A stretch of DNA of 59,427 nt from Neocallimastix lanati (nom. inval.) (GCA_016946835.1 JACVTC010000066.1:957501-1016927); one strand, 5' to 3'. Numbered from the stretch's first letter, positions 22,476 through 34,510 are shown. Translations and numbers: made by a program. Notes: generated by a model not told the origin, from the sequence alone.

Positions 22476-24281
22476 TTAATCTCCGTTCCAACTAATCTTA
22501 ATAACAATATAAATCATCATAATCATAACAATCGGTGAAAAAACTATCATACAAAGAGTTATAGATAAACAGTGAATTGAATTTTGATAAGTTCTTTTTT
22601 CTTTCTTTTGTACTATAATCACTTCACTCTTTAAACAACTAAGAGGGAAGATACCACTTTGTTGAGTATTTAAGTTCTTACCATTAGCTCTACCATTATC
22701 TAATACTTCAATAATACTAATGCGGTCATTAGCACTAATAGTAATTTCGTCTTCCTTACTTGGTACATAATTAGAACCAGCTGTATAACATTTACCAACT
22801 TTGAATGAATTTTCTTGTACATTTATCTCTAATAAATCATTATTACTTTCATTCTTTTCAGATAATTTTCTTTTTTTCTTATTATCAAGAATTATTAATA
22901 TTAATATAATTATCATAATAATAAGTATTAACGAAATATAAAAAATAAATAAATAATTTGTTTGTTTTTTTATCTTCAATTCACAATAATTAGTATCTGT
23001 TTCATAAGTATCAGCATCACATGATACATTAATATCATTTCCCCTTGCATTTCTACAACAATTATAAAAATTTTAAAAATATTGATTATTAATATTTATT
23101 TTAATTATATTTAATTAAAAAAATAATAATAATAATAAAATAATAAAAAAATGAGAAAAAAAAAATTTTTTTTTTTTCTTTCTTATTTTATTCAATGTTC
23201 TAATATATAATAAACATATATACATAATTTATTTACTTATTTATTCAAATATTAAATTATAAAAACTTACAATTCTTTTATTCTTGAACTTTTTGTAAGA
23301 GTTATCTCTCCTTTTAATTCATTGTCACTAATATCACTAATATTAAAATATATCATTTTATTTTTTTATATGTAAACATTTACATATTTATATTATATAA
23401 ATTAATATTTATATAGATATTATTTAGTGTATATGTTTATATATTTTTTAATTTTTTATAAAAAAAAAAAAAAATTACACTTCTTCTAGATTACAGATCT
23501 CTGGAATAATTACTTTTCCATTAAATTTATTTTTATTAACATATCTGATATTAAATGTATTAGATATATATTATTTAATTTTAATAAATAATTTTTATTT
23601 GTTTATTTTTTTATTTTTGAATTTTATGAATAAGTTTTCTTTATCGCATATATATATATAAATATAAAAAAAAAAAAAAAAAAGGTTGTAATACTCACAA
23701 TCTTTCTAATCTTGAATTTTCAGGAATATTTATATCACCTGTTAATTGATTATTTGTAGCATGGCTAAATTTTAAATATATAATTCATATATATATATAT
23801 AATTATTCATATATATATATATAATTATTCATATATATATATATAATTATTCATAAATAAAAATTTTTTTTATAAACAAAATAAGTATTATAAAAATTTT
23901 TATATTTAAAAATAAATAATAATATTTTTTTATCTAATTAAATTTTATTATTTAAAAACTTACAATTCAATTAGACTTTCTGGAATAGTTATATTTCCAG
24001 TTAAATTATTATTATCAACATATCTAAATTAAAATATTATATATATATATCATTTTTTATTTATATTTTATAATTTAATATTTATATTTATATATAAGAA
24101 AAAAAATATAAGAAAAAAAAATAATAAAAATAACATATTTGACTATTTTAAAATTTACAATTCTTTCAGATTACTATTTTTTGGAATTATTAGTTGCCCT
24201 GATAAATTATTACCATCAACATCTCTAAAAATAAAATATTTTATATTTATATAATATGATTTAATATTTAAATATATATAA

Positions 24282-24316
<35 letters not shown>

Positions 24317-24563
24317 TCATTTTATATTATTTTTTATTTAAAAAAATAAAACATAATAGAAAATGATAACTATAAAAGTTAAATATATTATATATTATAT
24401 TATTTCTTTATTTCTTTAAAATTACGTGGTTTTGAAACTCACAATACTTCCAATTTTGAATTTTCTGGGATAATTATACTACCAGTTAATTTATTATATT
24501 TAGCGTATCTATTATTTAAATATTTTTATATAAAAAATTAAATATTTTAATATTTATAAGCAA

Positions 24564-24608
<45 letters not shown>

Positions 24609-26031
24609 AATTAAAGTTTTAAATTGGTATATTTATATTTATATAAATTTATAATTAATTTATATATTTGAAAAATAAAATTATATATATATATATAATT
24701 GCTATAAAAAAAAAAACTTACAATTTTTTTAGAGTACTATTGTTTGGAATATTTAGTTCTCCTTTTAAATTATTATTATTAACTTCTCTAAAATTAAAAT
24801 TTTTATTATATAAAAATAAATAAAATTTTTTATTTTTTTTTATAATATATAAATTAGAATTAATATATACATATTTTAGTAATAAAAAAAATTAATAATT
24901 CTTATTTAAAATAATTTATAAATAATTCATAAATTATGTAGTAAAACACTTATTTATGAGAAAATTTTTTTATATAAATTATATATGTATAATAATATAT
25001 AATTTTAAAATATATATTATTTATATTTTTAGATAGAATTTTTTTTTTTTATTTTGAAACATACAAATATTCTAATTTTGAATTTTCAGAGATAATTAAT
25101 TGTCCATATAAATTATTACCATAAGCACGTCTAATATTTAAATATATTTTTTTATAAATTAGTTTTTATAAATATATATATGGATAGATAGATATATTTA
25201 TATTTTATGATTAATAATTTTTAATATATATATAATTTTATAATTAATGATTAAAAATTAAATATTATTTCTTTGTTTATTTAAATAGTTTTAATTAATT
25301 TCATAACTTACAATACTCTTATATTACTATTTTCGGGAATAATTAATTCACCTGTTAATTTTTCATTAATAACATTTCTAATATTTAAAGATTTTATTCA
25401 TAATTACATATGTATATAAATGGATTTTATAATAGAATTAATATATATAAATATATTGTAAATTAATAATTTTGAAGAATTCAATATTTATGTTTATAAA
25501 ATAAGATTTTTTCTATTTTTTTTTTTTTTTAAATATTTATATTAAGAAAAGATATATATTTTTGTAAAATATATTTTTATAATATGTTATAGAAAATAAA
25601 TTTAATATATAATTTTTTTTTCTTATTTTTTAATATTTACAGTATTTCAATATAAGGGAATTGTTTTAAAAATTTTTGTATAAAGTCTTCTTTTACTTCT
25701 TCTTTAGAAATATAATCAACGTTAACTTCTCTAACATTTTATAATTAATAAAAAATAATTTTTATTATAATTATAATATTAATATTTATAATAATGAATA
25801 TAAAATAAAAAATAAAATTTTTAAACATTTAAAAATATTTTCTATAATTAATAAAGGAAGTTTAATAATTTTTAAAAATAATTATAATATTTACAATTCT
25901 CCATTATTACTACAAATCAACTCAATGTTATTACTACTTGCATAAGCTTTTATTTCTTCACAAGGATCTCCATAAGTAGAAGATATCACTGCACCAAATA
26001 ATAATACTTCAATTAATTTTTTGTAATTCAT
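22476..26031 (-). CDS. LRR receptor-like membrane protein with SH3-like loop (gene B)
   Basis: Paralogue of gene A, 463 residues from 12 exons: 25895-26031, 25641-25730, 25312-25377, 25065-25130, 24722-24787, 24443-24508, 24159-24224, 23964-24023, 23699-23764, 23479-23544, 23271-23336 and 22476-23052 (complement). Exon lengths equal those of gene A except exon 5 (66 against 69) and exon 12 (577 against 586), and all 11 introns are phase 2. Signal peptide LIEVLLFGAVISSTYG, DPCEE, helical cap, nine LRR exons, then exon 12: TM1 at about 304-327, KKKRK, SH3-like domain 357-413 and a second TM at about 430-456, ending WNGD. The SH3 core is nearly identical to gene A, including GRANG with no Trp, while TM2 is much more diverged. 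The exact reading frame over twelve exons strongly supports the model. Role inferred as in gene A. Confidence 0.88.
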
Positions 26032-26140
26032 TTTGACAAAAAAGGAACAATTATACTTCAAAAATATTAAAATTTTTATATTTCGTTTTTTTTTATAATT
26101 GTACTTTTGTACTTTTATAATACGTATTTTTTTTTCACTT
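26032..26140 (-). promoter_or_regulatory. Conserved 5' flank of gene B
   Basis: Shares ATATTTCGTTTTTTT (26079-26093) and TACGTATTTTTTTT (26121-26134) with gene A at nearly the same distance from the ATG (about 49 and 90 bp). Confidence 0.45.
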
Positions 26141-26244
26141 TTATTTTATATTTTTTTTTTTTTTTTTCAAATTATAAAATTAAAAACAAAAGCTTCTATT
26201 TTATACTTTTTAGTTTTTTTTTACAAAATAATTATTTTATTTAA

Positions 26245-26830
26245 ATTAGAATATTCTATTTTGTGTAACAACAATTCATAAATCTTTATTAATTTATGAT
26301 ATAAAATCGAATATCAAAACTTTAATTAATATAAAATAAATTTTATTATTGTATAAGTATTAATCATAATAATAAATAAATACTTTAATAAATTTAATAA
26401 TTAAATCCCCAACAATACTATCTCAAACTTTATGTAATATAACATTATTTTATTTTTATTAGAATATTCGAATTTTTGTGTAACAATATTTATAAATCTA
26501 TATTAATTAATTAATCAAGACTTGAATATAAACATATAACAGATAATCAATCAATTAATATAATAATATTATTTAATATAATGTAAAAAGATAATCAATC
26601 ATTAATATTTTAATAATGAATAATATATGTAAATGACTTAATCTGTTAATATTTTTATTATTTTTATTAGAATTATAGAATTTTTTATAAAATCTTATAG
26701 ACTTTTATGTAACACAAAGTATTAAAATATATATCATCAAACAGGTTTTACATTACTATAATAATAATAACAATTATATTTAACTTATATATTTTAGAAT
26801 ATTCGAATTTTTTGTGCAACAAATGAATTA
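26245..26830. repeat. Dispersed TTAGAATATTCGAATTTTGTGTAACAA motif, three copies plus a diverged one
   Basis: Copies near 26246, 26458 and 26791, and a diverged one near 26660-26715. They have the same core as the tip and loop of the 45-bp hairpin upstream of gene A. The 217-bp distance of the first copy to the gene B ATG is close to the 207 bp in gene A, so at least that copy belongs to the duplicated promoter-side flank. No gene is present between them. Confidence 0.7.
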
Positions 26831-26838
26831 TATTATAT

Positions 26839-26970
26839 ACAATTAAAAATAATGTAGAAATCATGTTGTTATGAAATACACTTAATTAATATACTATTAA
26901 GAAGACAATTAAAAATAATGTAGAAATCATGTTGTTATGAAATACACTTAATTAATATACTATTAAGAAG
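26839..26970. repeat. Exact 66-bp tandem duplication
   Basis: 26839-26904 and 26905-26970 are identical (start ACAATTAAAAATAATGTAGA, end ATACTATTAAGAAG). Identity with no substitutions implies a recent event. A related single copy is near 18935. Confidence 0.95.
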
Positions 26971-27590
26971 TTCCATATATTGAATTATGACATTATTAAT
27001 TATTTATAACATACATTTTATAATAATATTTCCTACATACATGTGTTATATATATGATATAATACGCCACAAATACTTATATATATTTTTTATATTTGTT
27101 ATAATATGTGTCATGTATAAAAATAAGCTTCAAATGTATTGAAACATATTGTAATTTAAATAATGTATAAGCCACCTTATATAAAAAGCAATTTAATTTA
27201 GAATAATAATTAAGTGCTGGTTAACTTTTTATCATAAGATATATCAACAAAATTGACATAATTATAAACCATAAATTCCTGATTCTTAACAGATTAAGAG
27301 TCTTATCTGACTCTTTAAAAGATTCTTAGAAAAAGAATCATTGGCAGTAACAATATTATGTCAAAAAAAAAAAAAAATAGGTTGAATTTTAAATTATGAT
27401 AAAAGCAGCTCATTATGTTAATTTTAAAGAAGGCTAATAAAACTTATTGGAAAATTAAAGAAACGTGCAGATTAGTGTAAAGATATTTGATTAACGAATG
27501 AGGTGCATAATGGCTTGTAAAATTTTTTGTTATCGCCATAAAAAATTTTAATACAATTATATGTAAAAAAATAAATGTATAAATAAATAA
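26971..27590. other. Intergenic with a dispersed repeat
   Basis: No gene is seen. 27240-27365 (GATTCTTAACAGATTAAGAGTC...GACTCTT...AAGATTCTTAGAAAAAGAATC...ATTATGT) is shared with 45265-45370 and, in part, with 45405-45435. It is GC-richer than its surroundings and contains small hairpins. Near 27545 AAAAATTTTAATACAATTAT also occurs at the end of the FLYWCH fragment (31150), so this may be a fragment of the same DNA transposon. Confidence 0.45.
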
Positions 27591-27599
27591 ATAAATACA

Positions 27600-27725
27600 T
27601 AAATAAAGAACATAATAATATAAGTATATAAAATAAAATAAAATAGAATAAAATAAAATAAAATAAAATAAAATAAATAGTAGAATATGAATATAAAGTA
27701 CAGATTGAATAAAATAAAATAAATA
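27600..27725 (-). repeat. Inverted single copy of the 30-kb satellite monomer
   Basis: An AAAAT pentanucleotide stretch followed by AATAGTAGAATATGAATATA and AAGTACAGATTGAATAAAAT is the reverse complement of the monomer that is repeated at 29870-30530. It lies 2.2 kb before that array in opposite orientation. Confidence 0.85.
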
Positions 27726-27984
27726 TCTAATATTATTTTTTATTAAAGAATATTAAAGATCAATGTTTTCGAAATGAAAATTTTTTACGTTTTTATTATA
27801 TTCAATTAATGATGTAATTTAATATATAAAACAATATTAATGATTGTTAATAATCTCATTAAATATAAATGATTTTTTTTCTTTCTAATATATATAATTA
27901 AATAAAACATTTTATTTTTAAAAATAAATTGTCTTTAATATTCTTTAATAAAAAATAATAATAAATATTTGTTTTAATTTATTT

Positions 27985-29592
27985 TATATAGTTGTACTTT
28001 TATATTATTACATTCAATATTTATTTTATTTTATTTTATATAGTTGTACTTTTATATTATTACATTCAATATTTATTTTATTTTATTTTATATAGTTGTA
28101 CTTTTATATTATTACATTCAATATTTATTTTATTTTATTTTATATAGTTGTACTTTTATATTATTACATTCAATATTTATTTTATTTTATTTTATATAGT
28201 TGTACTTTTATATTATTACATTCAATATTTATTTTATTTTATTTTATATAGTTGTACTTTTATATTATTACATTCAATATTTATTTTATTTTATATAGTT
28301 GTACTTTTATATTATTACATTCAATATTTATTTTATTTTATTTTATTTTATATAGTTGTACTTTTATATTATTACATTCAATATTTATTTTATTTTATTT
28401 TATTTTATATAGTTGTACTTTTATATTATTACATTCAATATTTATATTTATTTTATTTTATATAGTTGTACTTTTATATTATTACATTCAATATTTATAT
28501 TTATTTTATTTTATATAGTTGTACTTTTATATTATTACATTCAATATTTATTTTATTTTATATAGTTGTACTTTTATATTATTACATTCAATATTTATTT
28601 TATTTTATTTTATTTTATATAGTTGTACTTTTATATTATTACATTCAATATTTATTTTATTTTATTTTATTTTATATAGTTGTACTTTTATATTATTACA
28701 TTCAATATTTATTTTATTTTATTTTATTTTATATAGTTGTACTTTTATATTATTACATTCAATATTTATTTTATTTTATTTTATATAGTTGTACTTTTAT
28801 ATTATTACATTCAATATTTATTTTATTTTATATAGTTGTACTTTTATATTATTACATTCAATATTTATTTTATTTTATTTTATTTTATATAGTTGTACTT
28901 TTATATTATTACATTCAATATTTATTTTATTTTATTTTATTTTATATAGTTGTACTTTTATATTATTACATTCAATATTTATTTTATTTTATTTTATTTT
29001 ATATAGTTGTACTTTTATATTATTACATTCAATATTTATTTTATTTTATTTTATATAGTTGTACTTTTATATTATTACATTCAATATTTATTTTATTTTA
29101 TTTTATATAGTTGTACTTTTATATTATTACATTCAATATTTATTTTATTTTATTTTATATAGTTGTACTTTTGTATTATTACATTCAATATTTATTTTAT
29201 TTTATTTTATTTTATATAGTTGTACTTTTATATTATTACATTCAATATTTATTTTATTTTATTTTATATAGTTGTACTTTTATATTATTACATTCAATAT
29301 TTATTTTATTTTATTTTATATAGTTGTACTTTTATATTATTACATTCAATATTTATTTTATTTTATTTTATTTTATATAGTTGTACTTTTGTATTATTAC
29401 ATTCAATATTTATTTTATTTTATTTTATTTTATATAGTTGTACTTTTATATTATTACATTCAATATTTATTTTATTTTATTTTATTTTATATAGTTGTAC
29501 TTTTATATTATTACATTCAATATTTATTTTATTTTATTTTATATAGTTGTACTTTTATATTATTACATTCAATATTTATTTTATTTTATTTT
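27985..29592 (+). repeat. Minisatellite array 1, about 30 copies of a 47-57 bp unit
   Basis: Each unit contains TATAGTTGTACTTTTATATT and ATTACATTCAATATTTAT followed by one to four TTTTA units, giving lengths of 47, 52 or 57 bp. Copies are almost identical (occasional TTTGTATT for TTTATATT; two neighbouring copies have ATTTATATTTA). Because the unit length is not a multiple of three and stops are rare, several overlapping open frames arise; none is a gene. Confidence 0.95.
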
Positions 29593-29596
29593 ATTC

Positions 29597-29870
29597 AATC
29601 TGTAATTATATTTATATTCTACTGTTTATTTTATTTTATTTTATTTTATTTTAATTTATTTTATTTTATTTTATTTTATTTTATTTTATTTTATTTTATT
29701 TTATTTTATTTTATTTTATTTTATTTTATTTTATTTTATTTTATTTTATTTTATTTTATTTTATTTTATTTTATTTTATTTTATTTTATTTTATTTTATT
29801 TTATTTTATTTTATTTTATTTTATTTTATTTTATTTTATTTTATTTTATTTTATTTTATTTTATTTTATT
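29597..29870 (+). repeat. (TTTTA)n microsatellite, about 49 units
   Basis: A pentanucleotide tract, nearly uninterrupted from about 29622, between the two minisatellite arrays. The same pentamer forms the variable part of both arrays, so the three blocks are probably related by slippage. Confidence 0.95.
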
Positions 29871-30530
29871 CAATCGGTACTTTATATTTATATTCTACTA
29901 TTTATTTTATTTTATTTTATTTTATTCAATCTGTACTTTATATTTATATTCTACTATTTATTTTATTTTATTTTATTTTATTCAATCTGTACTTTATATT
30001 TATATTCTACTATTTATTTTATTTTATTTTATTCAATCTGTACTTTATATTTATATTCTACTATTTATTTTATTTTATTTTATTCAATCTGTACTTTATA
30101 TTTATATTCTACTATTTATTTTATTTTATTTTATTTTATTCAATCTGTACTTTATATTTATATTCTACTATTTATTTTATTTTATTTTATTCAATCTGTA
30201 CTTTATATTTATATTCTACTATTTATTTTATTTTATTTTATTTTATTCAATCTGTACTTTATATTTATATTCTACTATTTATTTTATTTTATTTTATTTT
30301 ATTCAATCTGTACTTTATATTTATATTCTACTATTTATTTTATTTTATTTTATTTTATTCAATCTGTACTTTATATTTATATTCTACTATTTATTTTATT
30401 TTATTTTATTTTATTCAATCTGTACTTTATATTTATATTCTACTATTTATTTTATTTTATTTTATTTTATTCAATCTGTACTTTATATTTATATTCTACT
30501 ATTTATTTTATTTTATTTTATTTTATATCC
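29870..30530 (+). repeat. Minisatellite array 2, about 12 copies of a 50-56 bp unit
   Basis: The unit is TTCAATCTGTACTTTATATT, TATATTCTACTATTTATTTT and two to four TTTTA. A first diverged copy lies at 29590. Related single copies are at 2155-2330, 27640-27725 (inverted) and 32120-32235. The long open frame over the array is a by-product of composition and has no start context or domain. Confidence 0.95.
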
Positions 30531-30680
30531 TTGTAATATATTATTGCATTCTTTATTTATTTATTTATTTTACAAATATTTGAAAAACTAATTTTTCAAA
30601 ATTAATATTAAGAATAAATTTGGATAATTAATATAATAATTTTAATTATATAATTAAAAAATATTTATAAAAATATAGAA

Positions 30681-31185
30681 ATGGAAGAAAATCTAATTAT
30701 TGATGTGAGTATAACAAAGGAAAAGAGCAAATTATTATTAATAAAAAAATATAAATTTAATTTTTCATATATAAGAAAAGATAATTCCAAAGTTTATAAA
30801 TGTACCGAATATAAAAAAATAAATAAATGTAAATCTTTTATTATTTTAAATGATAAGAAAGAAATCTTAAAATATGATAGTTCACATAATCATCCTGAAA
30901 AAGAATACGATGTATTTCAATCTATAATGAAAAATATAATTAATGATGAAATTGAAAAAAGTTCAATTCCTTTTGGTATAAAAAAAAACCTCCATATAAT
31001 AAAATTTCTAAAGAAATGGAATTTATATGTCCAGAATATAATTCAATTAATTTCCAAATATCAAGAAATTTAAATAAAAAACTACCATCCAATGTAATAA
31101 CATTTGCTGAAATTCCTAATGAATCTGAATATTATAAAACAAAGCGAGGTAAAAATTTTAATACAATTATAAATAAATAAATAAT
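30681..31185 (+). pseudogene. FLYWCH zinc-finger / MULE-type transposase fragment, frameshifted
   Basis: The first 100 residues form a FLYWCH-type zinc finger: IKKYKFNFSYIRKDNSKVYK-C, NK-C, SFIILND and SHNH, with the two Cys and the His-x-His in the right order (around YKC, NKC, HNH). Such domains precede MULE-family transposases and are very common in gut-fungal genomes. In the run of nine A at about 30980-30990 the frame changes; the continuing homology is in another frame, ISKEMEFICPEYNSINFQIS and KLPSNVITFAEIPNESEYYK, ending at a stop near 31186. The catalytic DDE domain is missing. It is therefore a truncated, frameshifted relic, unless the A-run is a sequencing error, in which case the short protein could still be a stand-alone FLYWCH protein. 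Confidence 0.7.
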
Positions 31186-31186
31186 A

Positions 31187-32290
31187 ATTTAGAATATGAA
31201 TGAGTTAATTATATTAAAATATTAATCATTAAAGAATACACCGTTAATTGAAGTTAACTTGTATAAATGTCTATATCTTATATAATGAAGAGAGAAGTAA
31301 CTCTGATCTTACTCCAATCTAGTATCAATTATTAAATGCCGTAACCCTTTTATTTTTATAGCAACAATTTTTGCAAACTTTAACATTATTTATTTATTTT
31401 TTCATAAATAAATTATATAAATATTTTTTTTTTTCTTAATAAAAACAAACATTTAATAAAAAAATAAATATTATTTGTCCAATAAGAAAATAATAATATT
31501 TTAAATAGTAATATAAAATAAAAGTAATATTCAAAATGAGATATATAAATAAATTCAGAAAAATGTCAAAATGCAATGAAATCTCACCTCCAAATTATAA
31601 GATTCCTATTTATAAAAATTCTTATTACGGATTAAGGTTTGAATTGACGATCTGAAAGAAATTATAGTTTTTTCCTTCAGAAGCATTGCTCCTTCTGGCC
31701 TTTAATATTGTAATACAATTTTTTTTAAAAAATAAAAAAATTGTATTACAATATTGTTGAAGTTATTTGATTAATAAATTTAAAATATTTCTAAATAAAT
31801 AATAAATTTGATTAACTTAATATATATATATTTTTTTTAAATTAGAAAAAAACTTTATATATATTAATGTTTGATATTATAAATTATGTTTAAATTTTTC
31901 TTATCTCATTTTTTTTTATATTAAAATATAAAATATTTTAAAATTTAATAAAAAAAAATAGTAGATTTAATATAATAAATATATAGACATGAAATTGTAC
32001 TAAATATTATAATATACAAATCAACAAAAAATATACTAAAAAAATATTATTCTATTGTTCTTCATATTTCGATTTTTGTTCATATGTATTAATTATTATT
32101 ATTATTATTATTTTTTTTTACTTTATTATATTAAATCTGTATTTTAATTATATTAATATTCTACAAGTTATTTTATTCAATATGTATTTTACATTTATAT
32201 CTAATTTATCTTATATTTTATTTTATTCAATCTATACTTTAATTATAATCATTAGAAATAATAAAAGAAAATGAGAGAAAAATGAAAGTA
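31187..32290. other. Intergenic, repeat debris
   Basis: No gene is seen. 31610-31700 (CGGATTAAGGTTTGAATTGA, CTTCAGAAGCATTG) is shared with 39940-40020. 31370-31425 (GCAACAATTTTTGCAAACTT) is shared with 33370-33420, so similar DNA brackets the copia relic. 32120-32235 is another relative of the array-2 monomer. The hairpin at 31704 is listed separately. Confidence 0.5.
31704..31755. repeat. Perfect 22-bp inverted repeat, 8-nt loop
   Basis: AATATTGTAATACAATTTTTTT (22 bases at 31704-31725; core ATTGTAATACAAT) is matched exactly at 31734-31755. It follows directly on the repeat block shared with 40 kb. Confidence 0.9.
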
Positions 32291-32299
32291 ATGCCAATA

Positions 32300-33115
32300 A
32301 AAAGGTTCAAATCCTTTAACATAAATATATAATGGGTAAAATGACAAACTATTCAGTTAACATCCAAGTCAAGTTGAATATAAACATCCAGGTCAAGTTA
32401 AATATAAACACCATTTTGAAGGAAATATCGCAAAAATCAAGGCACATTTAGTCACAAGAAAATTTACACAAAAGTTATCAAATGGATGTTAAGGCTGTAT
32501 ACTTAAATACTAAACTAGAAGAGGATATCTTCATGAAAGCTCCTGAAGGAGATAAAAATTACAGATATTTAAAAGATAAGCAAAAACTATGGAATAAATT
32601 TCAAATTTAATAGTGAAAAAAAAATTTAAAGGTCATGTTGATGTTGATTTCGGAGGTAACTTAAATACGAGAAAATCAACCACTGGCTACTTAATGCTAA
32701 TGAATGGAGGACCAACAAGTTGGAACTCAAAGCTACAGAGATACGTATCCACTTCAACTGCAGAAAGTGAATACTATATGTTAAAAAAGCGCTAACCACT
32801 GTTTATGGTATAACGATGTATTTAAAGAAATGAACATTAATTATCAAACCTATGGTGATCAATACAGATAACAAAGCGACCATATATAATTGCAAGAATA
32901 AAACAATCAATCCGAAATCAAAGCCTAAAGATATCAAATATCATCATGTAAGAGATTTTGTTAGAGAAAAGAAGATAGACCTCAAGTATATAAAATCCAA
33001 AGACAACCTCGCAGGCGGTTTTACTAAATATCTAAATAACACATTGATGACAAAATTTAGAAATAACATATTATTAAAGTTATAATAGAATATATTAAAC
33101 TTTAGTGGGAATAAT
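32300..33115 (+). mobile_element. Ty1/copia relic: RT fragment, RNase H, polypurine tract
   Basis: Reads, in order: KYKHHFEGNIAKIKAHLVTR and KFTQKLSN (start of RT, near 32400-32480), MDVKAVYLNTKLEEDIFMKA (copia RT motif, near 32485-32545), a deletion, then RNase H: HVDVDFGGNLNTRKSTTGYL, NGGPTSWNSKLQ, STSTAESEYY (32635-32780) and NTDNKATIYNCKNKTINPKS, YHHVRDFVREKK, KDNLAGGFTKYLNN (32855-33085). A stop ends the frame and AGTGGGAAT (33104-33112) looks like the polypurine tract. Most of RT is deleted and there are frame changes, so it is inactive. It is the same family as the relic at 11.9-13.3 kb, judged from the shared INPKxK and YIKxxxNLA pieces. Confidence 0.8.
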
Positions 33116-33479
33116 TAAAGTTTAATATTATGTACATTTATAATTTAATATATATGTAATAAGGCTTGAATATTTTAGTACAAAAGTGTATAATAGTAAC
33201 AAATGTATTTCATTTCAGGTATTACGAATCATATTAAAGACCTTACATTTCTATATTTGATTTATACTCTATAATTACATGTAATAATAATATCATTAAT
33301 AAGATGGTGTCGTTTATAAATAAAATTTAAAATTCATTATTAAAGCTTAATTTTTTTTTTTTTTTTTTACAGCGGCAATTATTGTGAACTTTAATTTGTA
33401 TTTATCTATTCATTTATTAATTACATGAATACCTTAAAAATATGGTATATGAATTATGATCGTCTATTGAGAAAATATT

Positions 33480-33800
33480 AAAGAGTATCATCGGGAATTA
33501 TAGTATCATCTGAATCCATACCTGAAGTATAATTATTAAAAGTATTATAATTTTATATATTAGATGCATCATGTGAATTATTGATGAATTTATTTGAGTA
33601 TGTGTTGGAATTTTAATATTATTGTTTAAATAAAAAATTTTTATTTTTAAAATTTTCAAAAATTTTTTTATGATTCATAGTTTTATTAGAAATTTCAAAG
33701 TAACATTAAAATTGGTATAATATTGTTATTATGATCATGTGTATTATCATTATTTAAGTGTTCAGATGAAGATTTATGTTAGATGATATAAAACAAATAT
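33480..33800 (-). pseudogene. C-terminal fragment of an unidentified Asn/Ser-rich protein
   Basis: On the minus strand one frame reads KSSSEHLNNDNTHDHNNNII near 33730-33785 and YSNKFINNSHDASNI, NYNTFNNYTSGMDSDD and TIIPDDTL followed by a stop near 33483-33600. At least one internal stop and poor sequence between the pieces indicate decay. It is not assigned to a family. Confidence 0.3.
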
Positions 33801-34469
33801 GTGTAGCAACATATTTGTATATTTAATAATAATTATTAAATATTAAATTTATAGCTCTTCTTTCAATAATAATATTTGAAGTAATTTCTTATTCATATAT
33901 TATTCAATATTCTTATATATATTATTAATTATAATATTAAATATATTAAATTAAATAGTTAATTTCATCTAAATATATATAATAAGAATATTATTATATA
34001 TATAATTTAACTATTCTTATTTATTTTAAAGTTTATATTAAAAATATATAATACTTCTATATATTATAATATAATGAAATAGTTATAATTAAATATATAG
34101 AGTTGATATTATTTATTATATTCATATTTATTATATAATTGTATTCTTATATATTTAACTTTATTATTCTTATTTTCATTCTAAAGGTTAATTAAATATA
34201 ACAATACTATTAAAAATTAGTAGCACATAAAAGTCCCGCATATCATAGAAATTTATCCGGTGTAATTAAGAAAGTACTATTTAAATTTTTATTTATTTTA
34301 CAATTTGTTGAACTAAGATTTTTAATGATTTTTATTTTAATCAGTAACTTTTTAGGAATTTTTGGTTTAATTTTTGAAAAATTTTTATTATTAAAATTTT
34401 TTTAACTTTGCATTAAAAATTGATGCTTTCCTCATTTTCAATGTTTTTTTTTTTTTTTTTTTTTGCCTT

Positions 34470-34510
<41 letters not shown>

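Noticed and set aside
28148-30591. Overlapping Tyr/Phe/Leu/Ile open frames, the longest 439 codons
   Set aside because: They arise from the minisatellite and TTTTA arrays in several frames at once, and their sequence simply repeats the monomer.
31610-31700. Pol III B-box-like GGTTTGAATTGA in a two-copy repeat
   Set aside because: No A-box at a suitable distance and no cloverleaf; two copies are too few to call a SINE.
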